A DNA stretch of 64,000 nucleotides from Archaeoglobaceae archaeon (GTDB taxonomy: Archaea > Halobacteriota > Archaeoglobi > Archaeoglobales > Archaeoglobaceae), in contig JAVYOO010000008.1 of the NCBI GenBank assembly GCA_038734275.1, forward strand, positions 29,228 through 93,227, given 5' to 3'. How positions within the stretch are numbered: position 1 is the first letter of the stretch; each line of letters starts with the position of its first letter. This document shows positions 1 through 8,135 of the stretch, piece after piece. The notes beneath the pieces were generated by a model. That model was not told where the DNA came from. It did no database searches and saw nothing but the letters and a program-made list of their open reading frames with translations. The translations under genes were made by a program, and so were the position numbers.

Positions 1-237
1 TACAGTGATTAGTGGTTTTGAAGCAATCTCATAAGCTTTTAGATCCTCAGGGTCTAATCCTTTTGCCAAGCATTTGTAAACGATATCTCGGATAGTTATT
101 AGTCCGTAGTCCTTGTCTCTGGGTTTCACGACAACAGATCGAATTCTTTTGTTGACGATCTTCTCTATAACCTCTAAAACCGTTATATCGGGATCAACGA
201 ATTCAATTCTCTTGTTCATCACTTCTTCTACGCGCAT
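1..237 (-). CDS. CBS-domain protein (partial, 3' end outside window)
   Basis: Reading leftward from an ATG at 237, the visible 79 residues start [17 protein letters not shown] and continue through IRSVVV and GLITIRDIV, the usual layout of a CBS motif. CBS pairs bind adenosine nucleotides or SAM and regulate attached domains or act alone as sensors. The remainder of the protein lies beyond position 1, so partner domains are unknown. It is divergent from ilvD, with only about 50 bases between the two starts. The fold call is firm; no specific function is offered. Confidence 0.75.
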   Translation of the reverse strand, partial: MRVEEVMNKRIEFVDPDITVLEVIEKIVNKRIRSVVVKPRDKDYGLITIRDIVYKCLAKGLDPEDLKAYEIASKPLITV

Positions 238-288
238 AAAACAAATGAAGATGAAATCTTTATAAGCTTTTGGAATTCCTTGAAATTT

Positions 289-1926
289 ATGAGAAGCGAG
301 ATTGTGAAAAAAGGTATTGACAGAGTCGCACATCGGGCTTTACTGAAATCTCTCGGTGTTCTTGAAGAGGATTTCGATAAGCCATTTATAGGCATTGCAA
401 ACGCCTACAGCACAATCGTTCCGGGGCATATGAATCTTGACAAGATCACAAATGCAGTCAAAGAGGGAATTTGCTCAGCAGGCGGAGTTCCATTTGAATT
501 CGGAATAATTGGCATATGTGATGGAATAGCTATGGGACATCGGGGAATGCTGTTTTCCTTGCCCTCAAGAGAGATTGTGGCAGACAGTATAGAGTGTATG
601 GTCGAAGCTCACGGATTTGATGGACTTGTGGTGGTGGCAAGCTGTGATAAAATTGTGCCGGGAATGTTAATGGCAATGTTAAGACTCAATATTCCCGCAA
701 TTGCAGTCACTGGAGGCCCAATGCTTTCGGAAAGGATAAGAGGGGAAAAAGTATCAATAAAAGATGCCTTTGAAGCGGCAGGACTGTATAAATCTGGAAA
801 AATAAGTGAAGCAGAACTAAAATTATACGAAGATTTTTGTGCACCCTATTGTGGGAGCTGTCAGGGTTTATACACTGCGAACACGATGCAGATTCTGACA
901 GAAACTCTGGGATTAAGTTTGCCATATTGCTCAACTTCCCCCTGTGCATCTTCCAGAAAGCTAAGAATTGCTAAGATGAGCGGTAAGAGAGTTGTTGAAC
1001 TTGTAAAAGAGAAAATAAAACCTCTTGACTTCATAAATGAGAAGTCTTTTGAAAATGCAATAACGATGGACATGATGATTGGCGGTTCTACGAACACAGT
1101 TCTGCATTTGCCAGCCATCGCAAGAGAGGCAGGTATCAGACTGAGAGTGGAGAAATTCGACGAGATAAGCAGGAAAACACCCCATATAGTTTCACTTGAT
1201 CCGGCAAGCAAAGACACCGTTGTAGACTTGGACGAGAGTGGAGGAGTCCCGATGATAATAAAAAAGATGAAAAATTACTTTAGCAATGAGATGACAGTGA
1301 GCGGTAAAAAGCTATACGAGATTGCGGATACTGCGATTACTAGGGGTAGAGATATAATAATGTCAGAAAAGCCATATCGCAAAGAGGGAGGAATAGCTAT
1401 ACTCAAGGGAAACCTTGCCAGCAGTGCAGTTGTTAAGGTTTCTGCAATTCGTGAAGATATGCTAAAATTTGAAGGAGAAGCAAAAGTCTTTGATGGTGAA
1501 GAGATGGCTTTAAAAGCCATTCTGAACAATGAGATCTCTGAAGGTGATGTTGTGGTCATTAGATACATGGGTGCAAAGGGTGCTCCTGGCATGCCGGAAA
1601 TGTTGCTTCCAACAGCGGCTATTGCTGGAATGGGGTTGCAGAAGGTGGCTCTGGTAACTGATGGTAGATTTAGTGGTGCTACGAGAGGGCCGTGCATAGG
1701 CCATATTGTTCCTGAGGCAATTGAAGGTGGAACAATCGGTCTGCTTAGAAATGGAGATCAAATTTCTATAGACATTCCTGCAAGAAGACTTGACGTGAAA
1801 TTGAGTGAGGAAGAAATTAAAGATCGACGTAAAAATTGGAAACCACCGAAGAAAGAGCTAAGGGGATATTTGGCAAGGTATTCAAAGCTTGTAACAGGTG
1901 CTGAAGATGGTGCAATTCTTCTCTGA
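289..1926 (+). CDS. ilvD: Dihydroxy-acid dehydratase
   Basis: IlvD dehydrates 2,3-dihydroxy-isovalerate and 2,3-dihydroxy-3-methylvalerate to 2-oxo acids in valine and isoleucine synthesis. The protein of 545 residues has family-normal length. It shows the conserved iron-sulfur ligands in ASCDKIVPG (near residue 120) and YCGSCQG (near 190), the GGSTNT segment (near 265) and the GRFSGATRG signature (near 460). I chose the ATG at 289, giving MRSEIVKKG, over a TTG three codons upstream because family members begin at this point. The end overlaps the start of a small membrane protein gene, suggesting co-transcription. Confidence 0.96.
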   Translation: MRSEIVKKGIDRVAHRALLKSLGVLEEDFDKPFIGIANAYSTIVPGHMNLDKITNAVKEGICSAGGVPFEFGIIGICDGIAMGHRGMLFSLPSREIVADSIECMVEAHGFDGLVVVASCDKIVPGMLMAMLRLNIPAIAVTGGPMLSERIRGEKVSIKDAFEAAGLYKSGKISEAELKLYEDFCAPYCGSCQGLYTANTMQILTETLGLSLPYCSTSPCASSRKLRIAKMSGKRVVELVKEKIKPLDFINEKSFENAITMDMMIGGSTNTVLHLPAIAREAGIRLRVEKFDEISRKTPHIVSLDPASKDTVVDLDESGGVPMIIKKMKNYFSNEMTVSGKKLYEIADTAITRGRDIIMSEKPYRKEGGIAILKGNLASSAVVKVSAIREDMLKFEGEAKVFDGEEMALKAILNNEISEGDVVVIRYMGAKGAPGMPEMLLPTAAIAGMGLQKVALVTDGRFSGATRGPCIGHIVPEAIEGGTIGLLRNGDQISIDIPARRLDVKLSEEEIKDRRKNWKPPKKELRGYLARYSKLVTGAEDGAILL

Positions 1927-2329
1927 AGCGATAACAATACTTGGAATGAGTCTGATCTCAATATTTTTTCTTTTAATCCTGCTTTTATTGCTAATAGTAA
2001 TTCCTGGGTTCTTTATATGGGTATCACTTGCACTAATTGGGAAAAGAAGGCCACTGCTCAAATGCGGATTTGCCAATCTTGTTGCTTTCGTGGCTTCTGC
2101 TTTTATAACAGTGATTTTATCATTTATTCCGTTGATAACCTTATTCGCTCCAATAATATTTGCGGTTATCTATCTATGGGTATTCAAGGAGATTCTTGAT
2201 CTCAGATGGCTTCAAGCAATCCTTGCGGTAATAATAAGCGTAATCTGCGTAATGATACTCTCATTGATCTTTGGCATGATGTTTTCAGCTATCTTCAAAC
2301 CACCATGGGCACCACACTTCAGATTTTAG
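1907..2329 (+). CDS. Small membrane protein of unknown function
   Basis: A 140-residue protein with about four hydrophobic segments: a long N-terminal one with the run [15 protein letters not shown], then [14 protein letters not shown], a middle one around [15 protein letters not shown], and a C-terminal one around [16 protein letters not shown] recognise no family. The start is uncertain: a GTG at 1898 is in the same frame, and I prefer the ATG at 1907, which overlaps the last 20 bases of ilvD. The stop overlaps by four bases that of the convergent radical SAM gene. Composition and continuous hydrophobicity support a real gene. Confidence 0.6.
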   Translation: MVQFFSEAITILGMSLISIFFLLILLLLLIVIPGFFIWVSLALIGKRRPLLKCGFANLVAFVASAFITVILSFIPLITLFAPIIFAVIYLWVFKEILDLRWLQAILAVIISVICVMILSLIFGMMFSAIFKPPWAPHFRF

Positions 2330-3240
2330 TCAAAAAGCGGAATTCTTGAATATTTTTCAAACTCTAAGGACTTAAGCCAAATTTTTTTACATTCACACTC
2401 GATATCGAGCATTTCTTTATCTTGAGTTAGGGAGAACAGCTTGATTGCACTCACAACATTTTTGTCGCATCTACCACAATTGTGTGGGCCCCTAATCTTA
2501 CCACCTGCTACCGGATCACAGATAACCTCAGTTTGGATATTTTTTAGGACTTCGATAGCACTCCAGAGCCAAGGAGATCTATAAAGCCCCTTCTCCCATA
2601 ATTTTTCAACAAGAGTGGATTTTTGTATGTTCATTAGATTGACCGAAATGACGTCCACGTGGTTCTTTACTTTATCTGCTGATTTAACCAAATCTATTAT
2701 CGCTTCGCTTTCTGAAAGAAAAGGAGGTTTAAGTAAGAGGTAACATTTAACTCTAAAACCCCTCCCTCTTATAATTTCTGCAGATTTAATGAAATCCAAA
2801 AAATTAAAACCCTTATTTATACACTGCTCCCTTATAGCATCATCAGCTGTCTCCAGCCCGATGCCAATTTCAAGTTCGATTCCCCTAAAATCCTTAAGCT
2901 TCTCTTGATCAACAAATTCTGGTCGGGATTCTATTATCAGCTTTTTTACACCTATTTCTTTAATTCGATCTACAAAGTATCTTCTCAACTCTGCCGGAAT
3001 TTCCTTTTCGTCCAAGAAACTCCCTGAAGTAAAAATTTTCAAAATGCTTGCATCTCCAACTTTTTCGATAATTTGGTCAAGCTCTTCCTTGAGAACCGTT
3101 TCGCTTACTGCTCTCGACTCGCTCCAGTAGCTACACATGTAGCATTTTCTCCACGAGCAACCCCTTGTTGTTATGATAGCAGTTAGACAATCTTCGACCT
3201 TTCCGCGATATCTTTCCTTTTCTTTCCAGAACTTAGGCAT
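2326..3240 (-). CDS. Radical SAM protein, archaeosine-biosynthesis RaSEA type
   Basis: The iron-sulfur cluster motif of this 304-residue protein is CSWRKCYMCSYW near residues 29-40, a CxxxCxxC variant preceded by TTRG. This is characteristic of the TIGR01210/RaSEA family, which works with ArcS to convert a tRNA preQ0 adduct to archaeosine at position 15. A later stretch (ELEIGIGLETADD) is the SAM-binding strand region, and a Cys cluster CGRCDKN lies near residue 258. The family assignment rests on motif recognition; the pathway role follows from the family. The gene overlaps the upstream rhomboid gene by 8 bases, so both are likely on one transcript. Confidence 0.8.
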   Translation of the reverse strand: MPKFWKEKERYRGKVEDCLTAIITTRGCSWRKCYMCSYWSESRAVSETVLKEELDQIIEKVGDASILKIFTSGSFLDEKEIPAELRRYFVDRIKEIGVKKLIIESRPEFVDQEKLKDFRGIELEIGIGLETADDAIREQCINKGFNFLDFIKSAEIIRGRGFRVKCYLLLKPPFLSESEAIIDLVKSADKVKNHVDVISVNLMNIQKSTLVEKLWEKGLYRSPWLWSAIEVLKNIQTEVICDPVAGGKIRGPHNCGRCDKNVVSAIKLFSLTQDKEMLDIECECKKIWLKSLEFEKYSRIPLFD

Positions 3241-3862
3241 AAATATACCTAAACCTCATTCTTTCTCCAATCATAATTCCGATTGCAAGACCTGTAAGAT
3301 GGGCAATGTATGCAACCCCGCTTCCAATAATGTGGGTAGTCGTAAGCATAAGCATTCCGAAGTCATACAGGGCAAAAAGAAGTATCGCAGCTCTGATATT
3401 TACTGGAATCGGAATTGGGAAAATTATGATTTTGATACCGGGCGCTATAATTGCCAGCGTTCCCATAACACCAAATATCGCTCCCGAAGCACCGAGAGCT
3501 GGGATCAGGCTGTGTGTGGCGTAGGCGTAGAGAATGTATCCAAAATTTCCCGCCAATCCTGAAGCAAAAAAGACTTTAAAATATCCTCTCTCACCAAGAA
3601 GCCGTTCTAATTCAGCCCCAAAGAAAAGTAGAACAAAGCAATTTATGAAAAAGTGCCAGAAATCAATGTGAAGGAAAATACTTGTAACCAATTGCCATGG
3701 CTTGATCAAAACCTGATCTGGATGCAGGGCAAACAGATCGACCATTTTGTATGGTAAAAAGATCGATATAAAGAAGAGAATCAGGCATACGAACAGAACC
3801 AAATTGTTTGCACCGTATGGAAAAAGCTTTTGCCTTCTGTAACCGAGGTAATCCGGTTGCAC
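3233..3862 (-). CDS. Rhomboid-family intramembrane serine protease
   Basis: A 209-residue membrane protein with six likely transmembrane segments. The catalytic serine lies in GASGAIFG (near residue 126), and the catalytic histidine is expected in AYIAHLTGLAIG (near 188). The HxxxN-type segment HIDFWHFFINCF (near 68) supplies the oxyanion-hole residues. Rhomboids cleave membrane proteins inside the bilayer; the substrate here is unknown. The ATG at 3862 gives a short cytosolic start MQPDYLGYRRQ. It is followed by the RaSEA-type gene with an 8-base overlap. Confidence 0.9.
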   Translation of the reverse strand: MQPDYLGYRRQKLFPYGANNLVLFVCLILFFISIFLPYKMVDLFALHPDQVLIKPWQLVTSIFLHIDFWHFFINCFVLLFFGAELERLLGERGYFKVFFASGLAGNFGYILYAYATHSLIPALGASGAIFGVMGTLAIIAPGIKIIIFPIPIPVNIRAAILLFALYDFGMLMLTTTHIIGSGVAYIAHLTGLAIGIMIGERMRFRYIYA

Positions 3863-3895
3863 AAAAAAAAGGAGTTTAAGGGATTAAAAAACTTT

Positions 3896-4246
3896 CTAAA
3901 GTTGATACTTACCTCTGAATTGTTTCGCAATTTTTGCAAGCTTCTGGGACTCCATTATGTTGCCAGTAATCTTGTATTTACCCATCATGAAGCTTGCAAC
4001 TGGATCCTCCTTGCCCCTGAGAACGTCGCACCAGAACTTGGAACTGGCGATAATTGTGAATGTTGGTTTCTCGGCTTTGCCTTCCTTAAACTCACACTTG
4101 CCATCTGGTTTGTACTCTACATAGAACTCCTCGCCGTCAATCTGATACTGCACTACTCCGCTCCAGCCCTTCAATGCTGCCTGAACTTCTGGGTCTTGGT
4201 TCTGTATATCGCACATCTTCTTAATCAGATCTTTTGCTTCGCTCAT
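3896..4246 (-). CDS. SCP2 sterol-carrier-domain protein
   Basis: A stand-alone SCP2-like domain of 116 residues. The pattern GVVQYQIDGEEFYVEY, then KPTFTIIASSKFWCDVLRG and a C-terminal MMGKYKITGNIMES is typical of SCP2 proteins: a beta sheet, the phrase for the hydrophobic tunnel wall, then the final helices. Such proteins bind lipids or acyl-CoA-like ligands; the archaeal ligand is unknown. A GGTGAT ribosome binding site precedes the ATG at 4246, and an AT-rich TATA-like stretch lies some 30 bases upstream. It is a separate unit from the rhomboid gene 33 bases downstream. Confidence 0.88.
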   Translation of the reverse strand: MSEAKDLIKKMCDIQNQDPEVQAALKGWSGVVQYQIDGEEFYVEYKPDGKCEFKEGKAEKPTFTIIASSKFWCDVLRGKEDPVASFMMGKYKITGNIMESQKLAKIAKQFRGKYQL

Positions 4247-4350
4247 TCTATCACCAATTCCACTCGATTAAATGATGAATATAAGTTTTTTGGTTTTTAT
4301 TCGGGACCGATAAACTTTAAAGACCCAAAAAACGAAAACAATTAATTTGG

Positions 4351-4647
4351 TTATTCTTCTGAATCGCCTAAAACTAATTCTCTCATTTCAGAAGCGGGTA
4401 TCTTCTTTCTGGTAAATACATCTCTTACTATTACTATATCCCCAACCGCTCTTACTATACGATAAGGTATTACCACGCCCCTCGCCGTTGAATCTATTAT
4501 TGCCTTGTTGTAGTCCACAACGACTATCCCAGTGATCGTGTTCGTATCGCTGTCGATCATCACGTCTTCAATTCTGCCAACATATCGTCCTTCATCCGTA
4601 AAAACTCTCATTCCAAAAAAAGTAGTTATTTCCCCGCTCATGGCCAT
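4351..4647 (-). CDS. PRC-barrel domain protein
   Basis: A 98-residue protein made almost entirely of one PRC barrel: FFGMRVFTDEGRYVGRIEDV followed by the DSDTNTITGIVV and GVVIPYRIVRAVGDIVIV strands. PRC barrels occur in photosynthetic reaction centre H subunits, RimM and small archaeal proteins often linked to RNA or cell-division functions. The open frame reaches 4713, but I prefer the ATG at 4647 because GGTGAG lies ten bases upstream and the domain begins right after it. The adjacent ATG at 4641 is also possible. Confidence 0.82.
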   Translation of the reverse strand: MAMSGEITTFFGMRVFTDEGRYVGRIEDVMIDSDTNTITGIVVVDYNKAIIDSTARGVVIPYRIVRAVGDIVIVRDVFTRKKIPASEMRELVLGDSEE

Positions 4648-5003
4648 GGTTAGATCTCTCACCCTCAATATATTAATTTTTTCATTAGAAGACACGATAT
4701 GACCTGTCTGCAAGAACTAAGTTTCAACTTCCATTCCTATCTTGTGCAGTAAAAATCTTCGGTTTTTCAACAAAATTTGTCGCTGATGTTTGCTTTTTGT
4801 CGTCAATTAAATAGCTTTTATGGAATTTAGAAGCTCATCCAGGATTTATTTTTCATAAAATCCGAGAAAATCAAGCGAGTTCGACGGTTTAACTTTTTAA
4901 ATGCTATTTTATCTTTTTGAAAACCTCGTAATTTTTTATTAGTAAACCGAACACAAGTATAGTATTGGTGAATAAAGGTGTTATCGATCTTCAAAAAAGT
5001 TAG
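4648..5003. other. Intergenic region without recognisable gene
   Basis: An AT-rich stretch of about 350 bases between the PRC-barrel gene and tRNA-His. Open frames here are short and lack coding character. It should hold the promoter of the PRC-barrel gene at its left end. I see no RNA fold or repeat that I can support. Confidence 0.5.
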
Positions 5004-5076
5004 GGCCCGGAGCGGGATTCGAACCCGCGTCCTGGAATCCACAGTCCCAGAGGATAACCACTACCCCATCCGGGCC
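5004..5076 (-). tRNA. tRNA-His (GTG)
   Basis: Reading leftward, an acceptor stem pairs G1-C72 to A7-U66, with an encoded extra G at -1 facing C73, the hallmark of tRNA-His. The anticodon stem TGGGA/TTCCA carries the loop CTGTGGA with anticodon GTG. The T arm is GCGGG-TTCGAAT-CCCGC. No CCA is encoded, so it is added after transcription. There is no intron. Confidence 0.95.
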
Positions 5077-5166
5077 ATCTCGCAGAAATTTGTTTGATGG
5101 ATATAAATCTGTTTCCAAATGCTTTAAAAGATTGACTAAATTAAATAGTAGATACCCTTCTAAAAT

Positions 5167-5176
5167 CTTATATATT
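5167..5176 (+). promoter_or_regulatory. TATA box for the Nudix/hisD unit
   Basis: The AT-rich box CTTATATATT lies about 25 bases before the GTG at 5195. That spacing would start transcription at or next to the start codon, so the mRNA is probably leaderless; no GGTG-type ribosome binding site is visible. Confidence 0.5.
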
Positions 5177-5194
5177 TTGTGAAAAACAAGAGTT

Positions 5195-5755
5195 GTGCTT
5201 AGAGAAATGCTAAAAGAAATACTCAACCCGGAGTTTAACAAAGAAGTAATGGCTGCTGTGCTTGTCCCTATTCTTGACTGTAGAGAACCGAAAATTCTGA
5301 TGATAAAAAGAGGAGAAAGCCTGACACGCAATGCAGGGCACATAGCATTTCCCGGTGGAATGCGAGAGGAGGGAGAAGATGTTATTGAAACTGCCTTAAG
5401 AGAGTTCGAAGAAGAACTTGGAGTTGACAAAAGGAAGGTAGAGGTAATCGGTTTTTTAAAATCCAGAGAAGTAAGAGAATATAGGATCCCGCTGTGCCCG
5501 ATTGTTGGCATAACCGACGAAAAAGAGTTTAAACCAGACACCAAAGAAGTGAGCAAAGTTCTTGTTGATAGTCTTGAAAGAGTTCTGAGATCGAGAAGAA
5601 TTGCCGATTGGGGGCCCAATTTTGAGTGTGCTCGAGAACTCGTTTGGGGTGCCTCGAGCAGAGTTTTGGATGATCTCTATATGAGGATAGTTCTTAAATA
5701 TGGCACCATAGATCGTTTTTTCGACAAATTGAGGGGGAGTTATGGATATAGATAG
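5195..5755 (+). CDS. Nudix hydrolase, CoA-pyrophosphatase-like
   Basis: The Nudix box is complete: GGMREEGEDVIETALREF then EEELG (residues about 53-75), fitting GX5EX7REX2EEXG, whose glutamates hold the catalytic magnesium. The preceding NAGHIAFPGG matches the signature of the Nudt7/8 CoA-pyrophosphatase branch. The likely reaction is hydrolysis of a diphosphate linkage in CoA or a related nucleotide; the substrate is inferred. The start is a GTG at 5195, or the ATG at 5207. Its last 14 bases overlap hisD, indicating translational coupling, although no biochemical link with histidine synthesis is obvious. Confidence 0.86.
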   Translation: MLREMLKEILNPEFNKEVMAAVLVPILDCREPKILMIKRGESLTRNAGHIAFPGGMREEGEDVIETALREFEEELGVDKRKVEVIGFLKSREVREYRIPLCPIVGITDEKEFKPDTKEVSKVLVDSLERVLRSRRIADWGPNFECARELVWGASSRVLDDLYMRIVLKYGTIDRFFDKLRGSYGYR

Positions 5756-6962
5756 CGTAAGAAAAAAGGTAAACTTTGAAGAATTTATAGAAAAAGTAAA
5801 ACCAATTGTGGAAGACGTTAGAAAGAACGGCGATAAGGCCGTTCTGAAGTATACAAAGCTTTTTGACAAAGTGGAGTTGAAAAGGCTAAGAATAAAAAAG
5901 AAAGAAATAGATGCAGCCTATGAGGAGATCGATGATGAGCTTATTGACGCTTTAGAAACTGCGAAGGAGAACATTGAGAGGTTCCACATGCTTACAACTG
6001 TCGAGAGAGAGATTAAAATTCACTTTGAAGACTGTATTATGGGTAAAATATACGCGCCATTAGATATTGCTGGCGCATACGTTCCGGGAGGTAGGGCAAG
6101 CTATCCTTCTACAGCTCTAATGACAGGAATTCCAGCAAAAATCGCAGGTGTTGGAAAACTCATAGCATGCACACCCCCAAATTCTGAAGGGAAAGTGAAC
6201 CCTTTAACACTCGTAGCATGTGATTTGGCGGGTTTTGACGAAATTTACTGCGTTGGTGGAGCCCAAGCAATTTCAGCAATGGCATACGGAACCGAAAGCA
6301 TACCAAAAGTTCAAAAAATTGTGGGTCCAGGAAATGCTTATGTTACAGCAGCAAAACTGCTCGTTGCCAAAGATGTCGCAATAGATATGCCTGCAGGCCC
6401 TTCAGAGATCCTTGTAATTGCCGACGATTCTGCAAATCCAGAATTCATAGCTTACGACTGCTTAGCCCAATTGGAACACGATCCTTTGGCAATTGCTGTT
6501 GTTCTGACTACTTCGGAAAAAATTGCTGAAGAGGTTAAAAGAATTGTTGGGAATGTGATGGGTGAAGCAAATCTTGCAGTGGAACTCGTAAAAGACTTGG
6601 GTGAGGCTATAAGGATTTCAAATGAATTCGCTCCCGAGCATCTCTCAATCTTCTGCAGAGATGCAGAAAAGTACTTGAGTAAGATCAAAAACGCAGGAAG
6701 TGTTTTCATTGGCGAGTTCTCCGGAGTTGCCATGGGCGATTATGCTGCGGGAACAAACCATGTTTTGCCGACCTTGGGTTATGCAAAAATATACAGTGGT
6801 CTCACGGTGGAAAGTTTCATGAAATCATTTACATTTCAGCAATTGAGCATGGACACCCTTAAAAGAATAGGAAATGCGGTAGTGAAGCTTGCAGAAGCTG
6901 AGGGATTAAAATATCATGCAGAAAGTATAAAAATAAGGCTTAATCATTCAAAGAACTCGTAA
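5742..6962 (+). CDS. hisD: Histidinol dehydrogenase
   Basis: HisD performs the last two oxidations of histidine synthesis, histidinol to histidine, with NAD and zinc. The 406-residue protein has near-standard length and shows YVPGGRASYPST (near residue 107), IVGPGNAYVTAAK (near 190), the zinc and base region DMPAGPSEILVIAD (near 211), QLEHD (near 239) and GDYAAGTNHVLPT (near 333). The ATG lies inside the end of the Nudix gene. Its 3' end overlaps by 19 bases the convergent CBS-domain gene. Confidence 0.97.
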   Translation: MDIDSVRKKVNFEEFIEKVKPIVEDVRKNGDKAVLKYTKLFDKVELKRLRIKKKEIDAAYEEIDDELIDALETAKENIERFHMLTTVEREIKIHFEDCIMGKIYAPLDIAGAYVPGGRASYPSTALMTGIPAKIAGVGKLIACTPPNSEGKVNPLTLVACDLAGFDEIYCVGGAQAISAMAYGTESIPKVQKIVGPGNAYVTAAKLLVAKDVAIDMPAGPSEILVIADDSANPEFIAYDCLAQLEHDPLAIAVVLTTSEKIAEEVKRIVGNVMGEANLAVELVKDLGEAIRISNEFAPEHLSIFCRDAEKYLSKIKNAGSVFIGEFSGVAMGDYAAGTNHVLPTLGYAKIYSGLTVESFMKSFTFQQLSMDTLKRIGNAVVKLAEAEGLKYHAESIKIRLNHSKNS

Positions 6963-8110
6963 ACGGCTTTTTCGAGCTTCTCCTCCTCTATCAACTCTTT
7001 TTCTTTTTGCACTTCTCTTTCAAGCTTTTCTAATGCTACGTGGATTGCAAATTCAATTCCCCAGCTTTCTCCACTTGCAATAAAAAGTCCTTTGACACTC
7101 CATAGCTTTATCTTCGCAATTACCAGTGGTAGACCCCTGAAATGGACCCTCTGCTTTTTCAGATAAACATATATCTGAGTTTCACCAAGAAAATCCCTGT
7201 ATTTCCGCATAAATCTATCCAAGTCTTTTACTATCTCACCTCTCTCGAATTCATCCGTGTTAATATTCTGGAGAACGAACTGAACTCCAAATTCTTTCTT
7301 TTCTTCAAGACGCAGGAAGTATTCAAGTATGTCTCTTTTCATTAAAATGCCCTCGGGAACACCGTCTTTTTCGACAACAACACTCGAAATTCTGTTCTCA
7401 GCCATCAACTCTATTACATCTGAAATACTGTCTCCTGCTTTTGCACATATTGGTGGGGCACTCATTATACTCTCAACCATTATCGAAAGCGTTTTTTCTT
7501 TTTCTCCGCTGAAATCTCCGCTTCTTGCTCTCTTTCTTGGAGATATCACTCTATCTATGATGTCTTTGCCTGTAAGCACCCCTATTACTTTGCCACGCTC
7601 GTCAACAACAACTACTCTGTCCACGCCATTCTTTTTCATTAATGAAAGAGCTTTTGCTACAGTGTCAAATCTTCTTACAGTTGTAAACTCTTCGTTCATC
7701 AAGTCTCTTACCTTAATTCCCTCAAATTTGTTTTTTATAAATTTAATAAAATCATTTATATAGATCACACCTAACCTCCCATTCAATGAAACGACAACAA
7801 ACGGAGTAGAATCCTCTACAAATCTTCTTGCGACTTTTTCCGGAGTTAAATCTGATGCAGGAATTATTCCAGTTCGAACAAGAAGTGATTTGACTTTGGT
7901 TTCGTGTGGATTTTTTAGCGCTCTGCCACGTATCAGATCTTTCTCTCTTACAACTCCAAGAATTTTCCCGTCCTCTTCTACCAGTATCGCCTGAGCCCTG
8001 TCCTTTCCAAGCTTATCTATCAATGGAAAAAGCTTTGATAATGTTTCCTCAGAGTTTATCACGTAGTAGTCTTCTCTGATCAGTTCCTCCAAACCTTCCA
8101 CATTGATCAC
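6944..8110 (-). CDS. Four-CBS-domain protein with HPF-like C-terminal domain
   Basis: A 388-residue protein. Four CBS motifs run from residue 1 to about 285: ILGVVREKDLI, LGVIYINDFI, VIGVLTGKDII and PEGILMKRDIL mark their ends, forming two Bateman modules. The last 100 residues have the order strand-helix-strand-strand-strand-helix: VQFVLQNI, a basic amphipathic helix, QIYVYLKKQR, two strands, then IEFAIHVALEKLEREV. That layout and the final helix resemble bacterial ribosome hibernation factors (HPF/RaiA). The CBS call is certain; the HPF resemblance is my inference from secondary structure. A nucleotide-sensing ribosome-binding protein would be a reasonable hypothesis. Confidence 0.85.
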   Translation of the reverse strand: MINVEGLEELIREDYYVINSEETLSKLFPLIDKLGKDRAQAILVEEDGKILGVVREKDLIRGRALKNPHETKVKSLLVRTGIIPASDLTPEKVARRFVEDSTPFVVVSLNGRLGVIYINDFIKFIKNKFEGIKVRDLMNEEFTTVRRFDTVAKALSLMKKNGVDRVVVVDERGKVIGVLTGKDIIDRVISPRKRARSGDFSGEKEKTLSIMVESIMSAPPICAKAGDSISDVIELMAENRISSVVVEKDGVPEGILMKRDILEYFLRLEEKKEFGVQFVLQNINTDEFERGEIVKDLDRFMRKYRDFLGETQIYVYLKKQRVHFRGLPLVIAKIKLWSVKGLFIASGESWGIEFAIHVALEKLEREVQKEKELIEEEKLEKAVYEFFE

Positions 8111-8135
8111 CCAATAAGACTGACTGCTTCCTTAT

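Noticed and set aside
3830..4345. Rightward frame of 171 codons opposite the SCP2 gene
   Set aside because: It is the antisense of a conserved SCP2 domain that has its own ribosome binding site.
5003..5077. Apparent lack of the extra G at position -1 in tRNA-His
   Set aside because: Aligning the T arm fixes the acceptor as G1-C72 to A7-U66, which leaves an encoded G(-1) opposite C73; the tRNA is normal.
4981..5619. Leftward frame of 212 codons across tRNA-His and the Nudix gene
   Set aside because: It reads through a tRNA and antisense to a gene with a complete Nudix box; its serine/leucine-rich text is typical of antisense frames.
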